Part shown: positions 7,749 through 15,752 of the stretch, piece by piece
Layout of the letters: each line of letters starts with the position of its first letter
How positions within the stretch are numbered: the first letter of the stretch is position 1
Assembly (NCBI GenBank): GCA_020882975.1
Contig: JAHRFD010000037.1
Span: 1-43,178 of the forward strand
Source: Microcoleus sp. EPA2
GTDB lineage: Bacteria > Cyanobacteriota > Cyanobacteriia > Cyanobacteriales > Microcoleaceae
Length of the DNA stretch: 43,178 bases
Reading direction: 5' to 3'
Position numbers and translations under genes: made by a program
The notes under the pieces: generated by a model
The model's database searches: none
Seen by the model: only the letters and a program-made list of their open reading frames with translations
Told to the model about the DNA's origin: nothing

Positions 7749-7930
7749 AAATCAGAGAAGTCTTGGCAACAGTTAAACACTGTAATTCAGGATGGCAAGA
7801 ACAAAAACTGGTACACATCCTGTTTACTGACCGGGATGAAAAGTACCAGTTACTGAAGCCGTACTGTGTGGAATATGGCAAAAATGTCATCTTTAGCAAG
7901 ACAGATAACGAGATTCTGTTACCAGATTGA
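7739..7930 (+). CDS. Small hypothetical protein
   Basis: This 63-residue protein starts at ATG and overlaps the previous small ORF by ten bases. It has alternating hydrophobic strands (KLVHILFTDRDEKYQLLKPY, NVIFSKTDNEILLPD), which suggests a compact beta-rich fold. It is unrecognised. It is part of the closely packed rightward gene series. Confidence 0.5.
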   Translation: MRLKIREVLATVKHCNSGWQEQKLVHILFTDRDEKYQLLKPYCVEYGKNVIFSKTDNEILLPD

Positions 7931-8030
7931 GTAAAGCGCAAACATAGAGCTAAGGAGTACAACTTAAATGTAGCAGTCAAGGACAGGTTTACATTTCATT
8001 CAGTCCTAATGAAACTTTGAGGTAACAACC

Positions 8031-8237
8031 ATGTCAGATAAACTCTCGGTCATTTGTGCATCGCTCCTGTTTGCAGCTATCCCCGCTATGCTACTTTACG
8101 CAGGTCAAGCTATTTACCACGACGGTTATCGGCAAGCCGTAAAAGATATACCGCCAACCGTAGTTCAAGGCGACCAGAATATCGACAACAGCACGAACAA
8201 CAGCTATCAATTTGCACCGTCACTTGGGGGGAAGTAA
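8031..8237 (+). CDS. Small single-pass membrane protein
   Basis: This 68-residue protein starts at ATG with GAGGTAA upstream. It has one hydrophobic segment at residues about 6-26 (SVICASLLFAAIPAMLLYAG) followed by a polar, Asn-rich tail (GDQNIDNSTNNSYQFAPS). It is probably anchored in the plasma membrane with a short soluble tail. Its position before two further membrane proteins suggests a shared membrane complex, though no family is recognised. Confidence 0.6.
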   Translation: MSDKLSVICASLLFAAIPAMLLYAGQAIYHDGYRQAVKDIPPTVVQGDQNIDNSTNNSYQFAPSLGGK

Positions 8238-8412
8238 GCTTGGGAATTGTTTGACACTAGCTAATGTAAACGGGAAAGCAAGGCAACTGAAAGAGGCAAA
8301 ATGCAATGCTGAGTAAGATTATAGGAGCTTTACCTACAAGCACTTTAAATGCAGTTTCGACGCTGCATTTGATGAGCTAAAGAGAAGAGGGGAAATTATT
8401 GAAGACGAACCA

Positions 8413-8682
8413 GTGGCGGAACTCACCTCTGACAAGATTAAGATTTTTGCTCGCTTGGGATTGAAAATAAAACTCGTTGTTGAGCCAGATTTCGCCTGCT
8501 GGTACGTGTATGACGGCGACCCCGACCCGATCCTCTCCGAGGGCTACGCTAACGAAATTGGCGTTGAAGAAAATGAGGATATAGCTTTTGATTCAGCTAC
8601 AAAATGGGTGGACTGGTATTTGTCAGGTGAATGGAAAGTTTCTGATAAAAGTTCCTATTCTACAGACCCGCAAGGAAATTAA
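8413..8682 (+). CDS. Hypothetical protein with uncertain start
   Basis: This 89-residue acidic protein starts at GTG. The frame stays open upstream to a TAA near 8310 with protein-like sequence (YKHFKCSFDAAFDELKRRGE, IIEDEP) but no ATG, GTG or TTG in that stretch. FDAAFDELKRRGEIIED resembles the end of a winged-helix domain. The true N-terminus has probably been lost to a frameshift, or a rare start codon is used. The remainder (VVEPDFACWYVYDGDPDPIL, WVDWYLSGEWKV) is not recognised. Confidence 0.5.
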   Translation: MAELTSDKIKIFARLGLKIKLVVEPDFACWYVYDGDPDPILSEGYANEIGVEENEDIAFDSATKWVDWYLSGEWKVSDKSSYSTDPQGN

Positions 8683-8757
8683 ACTTACACTCGCCTTGCT
8701 GCTGACAATGGATTTGATTGCATACCAACCCGCAGAATGGATTAAAGGAGACAAACC

Positions 8758-9549
8758 ATGAGTGCAATTGTTAAATACACTGGCGGTGGAGCCATCGCCC
8801 CAGCCCTAGTCGGGAAAGTCAAAGCATTTGATAGCGCACCTGAAATGTTGACTACTTTTCAGGGATACTACGGGTTCGACCCATCAGCTTTTGCGGGGAT
8901 GTCCGAGGAAGAATTGGGAGCATTCGTAGATTCGGTTGAAGAAATCAAGTTCCTGATTGACAACCTCGACAAGTTAGAAAAACACGTCAACGATTATATT
9001 GACGGCGTTGTCAAATACAACGAGTTTGTAGCTCGATGCGTCAAAGCCGGTGCTAAGGGCATGGAGAAGATTGATCGAGCTACACTCGACGTGTTCTTGG
9101 CATGGAAAGGTTGGCAGGCCAATACTAAAAAGCTAGCCAAAGATTCGGATGTTGGCGTCAGACTTCTCGACCAAGAAGTTATCGATTACGGTGATTTAGC
9201 CGAATACGACCTTGAGATTTCTCTTCAGATCGTAGCTAACAAATTAGCCCGTCAAAAAGAGGCGCTATCCCAAAAACCTGACAAAGAAGCAGCAAACTAT
9301 GCGGAGCGACAAGCAGCTCAAGAGGCAAAAAGCGAAGAGAGAAATAGGATAAAAGACTTGTTTGCTTACGGTACTCGCGGGAAATACGGTTTGCCATCAT
9401 CGAGTAGCCCGCAATTGAGTTCTGCCAGCAGCGCTAGCAACAACGCTAGCAATAACGCTAGCAATAATGCTAGCAATAACGCTACCAAGGCAAGCGGTTG
9501 GCTAAAAAAATGGGGCGGTAAAGCCTTTGATTATTTCTCTGGGAAATAA
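8758..9549 (+). CDS. Hypothetical protein with ASNN repeats
   Basis: This 263-residue protein starts at ATG with a good AAAGGAGA ribosome-binding site. Residues 40-180 look helical and acidic (EEELGAFVDSVEEIKFLIDN, LDKLEKHVNDYIDGVV), possibly a coiled coil. Residues about 217-243 are Ser/Ala/Asn rich, with (SNNA)n encoded by a 12-base unit (GCTAGCAATAAC type) repeated four to five times. A short basic, aromatic C-terminal helix follows (WLKKWGGKAFDYFSG), perhaps membrane-associating. It ends two bases before the next membrane gene, so it is probably co-expressed and may be a cytosolic part of the same complex. Family unknown. Confidence 0.6.
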   Translation: MSAIVKYTGGGAIAPALVGKVKAFDSAPEMLTTFQGYYGFDPSAFAGMSEEELGAFVDSVEEIKFLIDNLDKLEKHVNDYIDGVVKYNEFVARCVKAGAKGMEKIDRATLDVFLAWKGWQANTKKLAKDSDVGVRLLDQEVIDYGDLAEYDLEISLQIVANKLARQKEALSQKPDKEAANYAERQAAQEAKSEERNRIKDLFAYGTRGKYGLPSSSSPQLSSASSASNNASNNASNNASNNATKASGWLKKWGGKAFDYFSGK

Positions 9550-9551
9550 CC

Positions 9552-10016
9552 ATGCAGTTGCCACCATTTCTCATCCCCAAACCTCAAAATCCTCCTGTTG
9601 CTCCACAACAACCACAACTCCCCGAATTAGAAGAATCAGACCAATTGAGGTTTCTCAAGAACTTAAATAGCTTCTGCGGTCAAGGATTCTGGTTTGCGGT
9701 TGGCCTATCCATCGCTCACGTTTCGAGGATTGTCGGTGCTCCTGTAATGCTTGTCGCAGTGATTTTAGTAGCCGGGTTTCTGTTTGTAGTAAAACCGAAA
9801 AACCCAACCTCTTATTTACTATCCATGAGGCGGATTAGCGGGTTGGTAGTGATTGTCGGAACTATTGCTGCATTTTGGGATGCGGCGTGGCTACTGGCAA
9901 ATATGCCTTTAAGTGTCGGCTTCGGGTTCATCCCAGTGTGGCAGCTTGTCATGATTGTCGGTGTGTCGGTGACGCTACTTTTGTTGGTTACACTGTTGCG
10001 GAGGTGGATGCGGTGA
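9552..10016 (+). CDS. Polytopic membrane protein
   Basis: This 154-residue protein has a proline-rich cytosolic head (residues 1-35) and about four hydrophobic segments: 45-58, 61-78 (APVMLVAVILVAGFLFVV), 92-115 and 122-148 (PVWQLVMIVGVSVTLLLLV). It ends RRWMR. The TGA overlaps the GTG of the downstream ATPase (GTGA). The pairing of a small multi-pass protein with a membrane-anchored ATPase resembles conjugation or DNA-transport modules, but no family is recognised. Confidence 0.65.
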   Translation: MQLPPFLIPKPQNPPVAPQQPQLPELEESDQLRFLKNLNSFCGQGFWFAVGLSIAHVSRIVGAPVMLVAVILVAGFLFVVKPKNPTSYLLSMRRISGLVVIVGTIAAFWDAAWLLANMPLSVGFGFIPVWQLVMIVGVSVTLLLLVTLLRRWMR

Positions 10017-11884
10017 AAAGTGCCATTGCTCCTTTAATTGTGGGTATCGGATGTAGCGGGTTTAGTTTGTTCGGGTACTTCGACAAACACATCAGCTACT
10101 GCAATGGAGCTACAAATCCCTGTACGCCTGTTGTGGTAACGGGTTCCCAGTATCCCAAGAATGCTAAGTTTGTGAACCTGCATCAAGGCTGGGGGCTGCT
10201 GCGTACTGCATCCGGCGTAATTGGTGCAATGAGCTTTGGTGCGGGTTATTTTGCATCGGGTGCAGCATCGGTGAAGCAGAGAAAGAACGAGGAAGAGGCT
10301 GCGATATTGGAGGCACGGCATTCGCAATTAGAGGCAACTACCAGCAACATTTTGGATGAGGAAGAAATCCAGAAAACAGCGATTGCTGCTGACTTGAGAG
10401 TGAAAGACTTCAAGCGCGAACTTTACGACGGCTACAACACGCTTTATTTGGAGAAGAACCCCGAACTGTTGGAGGCTTTAACTACTGCCACTCCCCAATC
10501 TTTGCCCGCATCTTTCCCCAACCCAATAGAATCAAAGTCCGAAGAACTTGAAAATGCGGAACTCCTATCAAACACAGCATCCGCCCCAAATAACAATCAA
10601 TTATTGGGTGTAGAACTGCCAGTAACTCCCAATTTAGGAGTGAAGTTCTTTGATTGGAAGCAGTTTAGGGAGACTCCTGAGATGTTTCCTCACATTAGAG
10701 GAGTTGCAGCTACCCGATGCGGAAAAACCACGCTATTTGATTGGCTGATGGATGTGATGCCATCCCAAAAGCAGTCGGTAATTACGGTCAAGCGGTGGCC
10801 GCATCAATGGATTGGCTTGGATGTAATAGGAGTGCCTGAAGATTACCAAGCTATCCGTTCCTCTTTGGAAGCACTGCAAGGTGAAAGAGTGCGGCGTACA
10901 GCATTAATGGCAAAGGGGATTGATTCACCCATTTGGAATGTAGCTGTGGATGAATGGAAAGCAATTTCGCGTAATGTGAGAGCGATTGTCGATCGCAAAA
11001 CCAAACAGATTATTTCTCTCAGTGCCAAGCAAATTATGGGTGAAATGATTACTTTAGCCAGGGAAACCAACATCCGCATCTTTGCTTTAGCGCAGGGCAG
11101 ACAAGTTGTAACTTGGGGATTGGAGGGAGAATCAGATTTAGCTGAGTGTTTCTGTAGCATTTACATGGGCAAGTTTGCCGTAGAAGAATGTGAATCCTAC
11201 CGCAACAAATTCCCCAAGGATTTCGAGCAATATGCCAAGTACCAACAAGTTCGATATTACTTGGAATCGCTGGGAAATAGAGCGGCATGGATTAGCTGCG
11301 AGTTAGGCGAATTCCCGGCTGTTGTGCCTGACTTGAGCGGTTGGAAACGAGAGCTTCCTCACCAGCCATCCCAAACAGAAACTTCCGTAAATATTGAAAC
11401 ATCCCAAGCAACTGAGTTGGCTCCAAATCAGGAATCAGAAGACTCTCAAGAACTGTGGGAACTAGCCAAGAAGCGACTCCTAGAATCCTGGCAGGCGGAT
11501 GAAGTTACTGTCCGGGAAGATACTGCTACTTCATCAGAAGGTGAAGCGGACAAAGTGGCGGATGAAGCAGGTGAAGCATTGCAGGATAAGGATTGCAGCA
11601 CTACTTCCCTACTTCCTGAACCAGAACGCTCGAAGGCATTGGCGAGGGTGATGGCGCTACTGAGCAGTCGGGGAAGCAGTGAAGTAGATACAGTAAGTGA
11701 AGTCATTGCCCTCATTCCCGCTCAACCAGATAAAGCGCTTTGGTTGAGCTTAAAACTACTGAGATTGGGAGTCACAGCAAGCAGTCGAGATGTGTTTGGC
11801 TGCGGTACGGGAGGTAAAGCATTCCAGAAAGCGAAAGACTGGTATCATGCCCTTGAGTCAACCTTTGGAAAGATTGTGGAATAG
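10013..11884 (+). CDS. Membrane-anchored FtsK/VirD4-like ATPase
   Basis: Starting from GTG 10013, which overlaps the upstream stop, the protein has about 623 residues. A longer ATG start at 9875 would bury 140 bases in the previous gene and is unlikely. The N-terminus has two hydrophobic segments (SAIAPLIVGIGCSGFSLFGY; about 66-85), followed by a coiled, charged linker. The P-loop is RGVAATRCGKTTLFDWLMD (Lys238) and Walker B is WNVAVDEWK (Asp313, Glu314). A later RETNIRIFALAQGRQV resembles the sensor region of FtsK/HerA/VirD4 pumps. The role is probably DNA translocation or coupling at the membrane in plasmid transfer or partition. No relaxase-interaction domain is visible. The 200-residue C-terminal region is acidic. 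Confidence 0.65.
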   Translation: MKSAIAPLIVGIGCSGFSLFGYFDKHISYCNGATNPCTPVVVTGSQYPKNAKFVNLHQGWGLLRTASGVIGAMSFGAGYFASGAASVKQRKNEEEAAILEARHSQLEATTSNILDEEEIQKTAIAADLRVKDFKRELYDGYNTLYLEKNPELLEALTTATPQSLPASFPNPIESKSEELENAELLSNTASAPNNNQLLGVELPVTPNLGVKFFDWKQFRETPEMFPHIRGVAATRCGKTTLFDWLMDVMPSQKQSVITVKRWPHQWIGLDVIGVPEDYQAIRSSLEALQGERVRRTALMAKGIDSPIWNVAVDEWKAISRNVRAIVDRKTKQIISLSAKQIMGEMITLARETNIRIFALAQGRQVVTWGLEGESDLAECFCSIYMGKFAVEECESYRNKFPKDFEQYAKYQQVRYYLESLGNRAAWISCELGEFPAVVPDLSGWKRELPHQPSQTETSVNIETSQATELAPNQESEDSQELWELAKKRLLESWQADEVTVREDTATSSEGEADKVADEAGEALQDKDCSTTSLLPEPERSKALARVMALLSSRGSSEVDTVSEVIALIPAQPDKALWLSLKLLRLGVTASSRDVFGCGTGGKAFQKAKDWYHALESTFGKIVE

Positions 11885-11973
11885 CATAAAATTTGGGTAA
11901 AATCAGGCGCTTAATTACCAACAAATACGGTATTCCCCGTTGCTTTTATTCTCCTCAATAATGCGATAATAAA

Positions 11974-12025
11974 ATGGCACAGATGGGGAACCTGCGATTA
12001 TGGCAGAGATGGGTAACCTGCAATT
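11974..12025 (+). repeat. Two 26-bp tandem repeats before the exonuclease
   Basis: ATGGCACAGATGGGGAACCT... (11974-11999) and ATGGCAGAGATGGGTAACCT... (12000-12025) are 26-base units differing at a few sites. Each unit starts with ATG, and a third ATG directly after them (12026) is the gene start. Because 26 is not a multiple of three, the upstream ATGs are in different frames. They could act as decoy or tunable starts, or the duplication may simply be recent. Confidence 0.6.
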
Positions 12026-12877
12026 ATGGAACTAACAAAGTACAGTTGGTGGGGTGAATCCAACGAGCCGCCACCGCACCTGAAAACTAAAAAGCAATTG
12101 GGTGAACTTGGTTTATCGCCTCTGAAACCTTCAGGCGTTATCCCAACCCGAAAATACGACGTGTTCCTCTACGATTCGACTAATCCTGAATCGTGCCGAC
12201 CAAAAAGAAAGCCATCTCCCAAGCAATTGGAAACCCTGGCTGCCAACCGCCTCAAAGCTAAAATCAAGCGGGATTATCAAGAGTGGTATCGAGAAGTAGG
12301 TTTCATAAAAAAAGATAGGGTGAGTGCTGTTCTTTGGGCAAGAGAACAATTAAGCCAGAACGATTGGGTGATTCTGGATACTGAAACTACGGGGCTCGTG
12401 CGTGCTGAGATTGTAGAGATAGCAATTATCAATCATCTCGGTGAAATGTTGCTGGATACGCTCATCAAGCCCTCAATTCCGATACCTCCAGAAGTAACAG
12501 ATATTCACGGCATTAGCGATGCAATGGTAGCCGATGTTCCTACCTTCCCTGAAGTCTATCCCACGGATGCAGCTCTTAAAGATAAGCGAGTATTAATTTA
12601 CAATTCTGCTTTCGATATCAAGATTTTAAATTACTGCTGTCGGCTTCACAGTTTGCCGATTTTGAAGTTGGCAAAGCGCTCTAATTGTTTGATGGAATGG
12701 GTAGCGCAATGGGTCGGAAACTGGAGTTATTATCATAAAGATTATCAGTATGTTCCCCTCAACGGCGGACACCGAGCGTTAGCAGATTGCACGGCTGCTT
12801 TTGAGCTTATTAAACGAATGGCAGCGGATTCGGATCAAATCAATTGCCCCGTGCCGATTCCCCAGAAAAATTCATGA
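12026..12877 (+). CDS. DEDDh 3'-5' exonuclease (DnaQ-like)
   Basis: This 283-residue protein has the classic proofreading-exonuclease motifs. ExoI is WVILDTETTGL (Asp118, Glu120). PEVTDIHGISDAMV is the usual IHGI segment. ExoII is VLIYNSAFDIKIL. ExoIIIepsilon is GGHRALADC (His249, Asp254). These residues coordinate two metals for 3'-5' removal of nucleotides. The N-terminal 100 residues are a basic extension without a known domain. It is similar to DNA polymerase III epsilon-type enzymes found on cyanobacterial plasmids. A repair, replication or RNA-processing role cannot be distinguished here. Confidence 0.88.
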   Translation: MELTKYSWWGESNEPPPHLKTKKQLGELGLSPLKPSGVIPTRKYDVFLYDSTNPESCRPKRKPSPKQLETLAANRLKAKIKRDYQEWYREVGFIKKDRVSAVLWAREQLSQNDWVILDTETTGLVRAEIVEIAIINHLGEMLLDTLIKPSIPIPPEVTDIHGISDAMVADVPTFPEVYPTDAALKDKRVLIYNSAFDIKILNYCCRLHSLPILKLAKRSNCLMEWVAQWVGNWSYYHKDYQYVPLNGGHRALADCTAAFELIKRMAADSDQINCPVPIPQKNS

Positions 12878-13102
12878 TATTCTAATCCACCACACCCTCC
12901 GGGAACAGGGATAATTGTCCCGGCGATACGTTGGACTGCCTGCGGTGGTCGCTCCGCACTCCAAGCGTCTTTATTCGCCACAGAAGTGGGTGGAACGGAG
13001 GACTGAGGGATTTCAATGCCCCTGGACTCACGATTGGGTATTCTGTTCGTCGTGCACATCGACTGCATTTACTAGAAGCCTGCCTTGTAAGCGTTACTGA
13101 AT
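12878..13102. other. Intergenic stretch without a recognisable gene
   Basis: Both strands show short open frames but none has a convincing start, a family motif or consistent composition. A minus-strand frame ends in SPGQLSLFPEGVVD, which could be a worn gene end. The part near 12940-13030 is GC-richer than its surroundings. I cannot assign it. Confidence 0.35.
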
Positions 13103-13267
13103 TCACTGCGGGTTCAGGACAGTTGTAGGTAGCTTTTCGCTCGGCTTTCCCAAATAAAGAATACCGAGAGCAATGGTCGCTCCCGGTATCAACTTTTCCA
13201 GTTCCGTTGTTGTTAAGTAAATCCAATCAGGCTCAATGAAAGGAAAATTTGCCTCACGATTAAGCAC
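13103..13267 (-). CDS. Small ORF following hsp20
   Basis: This 54-codon frame starts at GTG (13265-13267), only nine bases after the hsp20 stop and in the same frame. It reads NREANFPFIEPDWIYLTTTE, then LEKLIPGATIALGILYLGKP, and ends LPTTVLNPQ. Composition is protein-like, with a plausible helix and strand. It may be a small co-transcribed gene or the detached end of another gene. It is not recognised. Confidence 0.35.
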   Translation of the reverse strand: MLNREANFPFIEPDWIYLTTTELEKLIPGATIALGILYLGKPSEKLPTTVLNPQ

Positions 13268-13276
13268 AGCCGATCG

Positions 13277-13759
13277 TTATTGGTTAGCCTGTTCCAAAGC
13301 GGGATTCGCTGTAGTTCCAGCAATCTGGCCTAAGTTAATCTTGACGACTTTATTGCGAGCTTCAGTCACTTTGGGCAGAGTTAGCGTTAAAATGCCATCT
13401 TTGCATTCAGCTTGCACGGAGTCGTTTTGAATGGGTGCGGGCAAGGGAAGAACCCGGTGGAATTTGCCATAGCGGAATTCAGAGCGGACGTAGCCAGATT
13501 GCTCGTTTGTGTTTTGGTAGCGGCGTTCGCCAGAGATAGAAATTGCTTCGCGACTGACTTGAACGTCAATGTCTTTGGGGTCAATTCCAGGCAGTTGCGC
13601 TTTTAATACGAAGTTGTCCCCAGCATCAGCCAATTCTAAAGCGGGCATCCAAGCGGTTTCTGAGTTATCTCTCGTTGTTGCCCGTTGGTCAAAAACTTTA
13701 TCGAGTTGCTGACGGATGGTTTCAATTTCCGTGAAGGGTTGCTTGGGGCGCATCAACAT
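13277..13759 (-). CDS. Small heat shock protein Hsp20
   Basis: This 160-residue alpha-crystallin-type chaperone holds unfolding proteins in an ATP-independent way. The core (about residues 38-140) begins WMPALELADAGDNFVLKAQL and continues PGIDPKDIDVQVSREAISIS, GERRY, then YGKFHRVLPLP and the conserved GILTLTLPK near 122-130. An A-x-x-x-GILTL-x-x-P signature is visible as AECKDGILTLTLPK. ATG 13757-13759 has GAGGTGAC upstream; a second ATG six bases downstream is possible. The C-terminal I-x-I/V motif is not obvious, but VVKINLG is close. A heat-shock gene on a plasmid is common in cyanobacteria and other bacteria. Confidence 0.93.
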   Translation of the reverse strand: MLMRPKQPFTEIETIRQQLDKVFDQRATTRDNSETAWMPALELADAGDNFVLKAQLPGIDPKDIDVQVSREAISISGERRYQNTNEQSGYVRSEFRYGKFHRVLPLPAPIQNDSVQAECKDGILTLTLPKVTEARNKVVKINLGQIAGTTANPALEQANQ

Positions 13760-14695
13760 AATCTGTCACCTCAAAGATGGTAAAGCTTTATAAGGAAAGT
13801 TTGGTTGAAGCTCATTGCTTACAGTTATTATGATGCCGCTTTATAAGTGGGAAGAACAGTCAGGAGAACCCCACTCTGTTGGTCGTATTTGCCAGAATAA
13901 GTGCGAAAGAAGCAGGGGCAATTGACATTGAAGAAAACCGTACAAAGCTATTCCTAGAAACCGAAAATGCTGTAGCAACGCCATGATGGCCCTGCCGAGC
14001 GAACTCTGCACGGCGCGAGCGTCGGGGGAAGTATCGGCGGTGTTGCCAACCGTACCAAAAGCACGGTGCGGGTGATGTTTAGCAGTGTAAGGACGTACAG
14101 AGCGGGTGTGAGCTGCTTTCCCATAGCCATCGCTCGCGCTCATGAGGGATCTCGCATAATCCCCTTCTTAAAAACGCGATCGCCCAAGAGGTTATGTGTC
14201 GCTAGTTCAACAAGTAGTAAGAGCTCAAAGCGCTTCTCTAAAATGTGTAAGAGTCAATGGCTGTACTTGAGAGCGATGTCTACGCCCCCGGACGACGCAT
14301 CTATCTAATCCGTTGACATCTCGATTTTGACTCACCTCATCTTCCATCTCGATCGCCTTTCGTATCCAACTCAAAATCACGCTCGCACTTTGGGCTTCCT
14401 TTCGTACAAACCCCGCAACACGACCTTGATATTGGGACACGAGAAATAATTAGTTAGGCAGGCCGATGCAATGGGGGCTCGGGTTGTGTGCATAGAAAGT
14501 GTAGCGACCGCACTCTTCGAGATTGGGGGCAGGGCGGGCGTGTTGGGTTTGGTTCGGTTTCTCCAAGCCTCTGCCTTGGGGGAGAACCAACCTCCAGGTG
14601 CTGCTGAGGGCGACTCTTTTGAGAGGTAAATTTTGGATAAAGGCAAGTCTTCCTTAGTCTAAATTAGTATTTATAAGAAAAGTTATAAAGAGTAA
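13760..14695. other. Long intergenic region, possibly decayed
   Basis: About 930 bases hold only short, unconvincing frames. The most protein-like is on the minus strand at 14225-14440 (GTG start, SQYQGRVAGFVRKEAQSASV then ILSWIRKAIEMEDEVSQN), but it has no family match and a poor second half. No RNA gene, terminal repeat or transposase motif is visible. It is likely an eroded region next to the recombinase. Confidence 0.4.
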
Positions 14696-15646
14696 ATGCT
14701 CAACTTACTTGAAGAGCAACAGCCCTCAACCTTGAAGTTGCACGCACCGGTGCCGCTGGCATTGCATCCAGCAGCGGTGTACCTCGATAGTTTGGGGAGC
14801 GATCGCTCGAAGGCAACGATGGTGGCAGGGCTCGACATCATGGCGAAGCTGCTCACTAATGGGGAGTGCGGTGCGATGACTTTGAATTGGGCAGCATTGC
14901 GCTACAGGCACACGGCAGCGCTGCGCTCGGCACTGGAGAAAAAGTACGCGCCAGCATCGGTCAATCAAATGCTGTGCGCCTTGAGGCGAGTGTTGAAGGA
15001 GGCTCTGCGGTTAGATTTAATAGACTCTCAAGATTACAGTAAAGCGGTGGATGTCAAGAGTATCAAACAATCGGGAAAACCAAGGGGGCGGGCACTGTCA
15101 CCGCATGAAATTGCAGCACTGATGAAAAGCTGTTCAGGTAATAGTTCCGTTGATGTCAGGGATACAGCGCTTATTGCTATTTTGCGTGGGGGTGGCATCC
15201 GTCGGGCTGAAGCAGTCAACCTGGAGAAGGCAGATTTCAACCTATCTACGGGAGCGTTGGAAATTAGAGAGGGTAAGGGCAAGAAAGACCGAACAGTTTA
15301 TCTCCCAGGGCCGGCGATCGCCTTGGTAGAAAAGTGGCTCAAGTTGAGGGGAGAGGAACCGGGCCCGTTGCTTTTTCCCATCCGTAAGGGAGGAGGAATT
15401 CAATTTCGGCGGATGACGGACGATGGCGTGTTGAAGATTTTGCAGCGACGGGCTCAACTCGCTGGAGTGGATTCTTTCTCTCCTCACGATTTCAGGCGGA
15501 CGTTTTGCTCAGACCTCCTCGATGCTGGAGTCGATATCGTGACAGTGCAGAAGTTGGCAGGTCACGCTTCCCCTGTGACCACAGCTAAGTACGATCGCCG
15601 GGGCGAAGAAACGAAGCGACGGGCTGTGCAGCACTTAGGATTTTGA
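14696..15646 (+). CDS. Tyrosine recombinase (XerC/D-like integrase)
   Basis: This 316-residue site-specific recombinase has the full catalytic set. Arg169 lies in RGGGIRRAEAVNL, a Lys in the beta hairpin (EGKGKKDRTVYLPG), His264 and Arg267 in SPHDFRRTF, His290 in KLAGHAS, and the nucleophile Tyr299 in TAKYDRRG. Residues 20-110 are a SAM-like core-binding domain. Such enzymes resolve plasmid dimers or integrate mobile DNA. The intact gene contrasts with the broken recombinase at 17540-18195. No obvious recombination site was seen nearby. Confidence 0.93.
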   Translation: MLNLLEEQQPSTLKLHAPVPLALHPAAVYLDSLGSDRSKATMVAGLDIMAKLLTNGECGAMTLNWAALRYRHTAALRSALEKKYAPASVNQMLCALRRVLKEALRLDLIDSQDYSKAVDVKSIKQSGKPRGRALSPHEIAALMKSCSGNSSVDVRDTALIAILRGGGIRRAEAVNLEKADFNLSTGALEIREGKGKKDRTVYLPGPAIALVEKWLKLRGEEPGPLLFPIRKGGGIQFRRMTDDGVLKILQRRAQLAGVDSFSPHDFRRTFCSDLLDAGVDIVTVQKLAGHASPVTTAKYDRRGEETKRRAVQHLGF

Positions 15647-15752
15647 TTTTTAGGGTGGAGAGCTCATCGCAGATTTTCTTGAGCCAGCCAATTCACCCTA
15701 ATCAGGCTATCTTGTACATTCTTAAAAATGGCGGTCTTTGAAAGGTTTAGGC

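Noticed and set aside
9875..10012. Upstream ATG start for the membrane ATPase
   Set aside because: Would overlap the membrane protein gene by 140 bases; the GTG at 10013 sits in a GTGA overlap and starts just before a hydrophobic segment.
13841..14143. 100-codon minus-strand frame
   Set aside because: Composition is not protein-like (His/Arg/Ser/Pro rich head) and no family or ribosome-binding site supports it.
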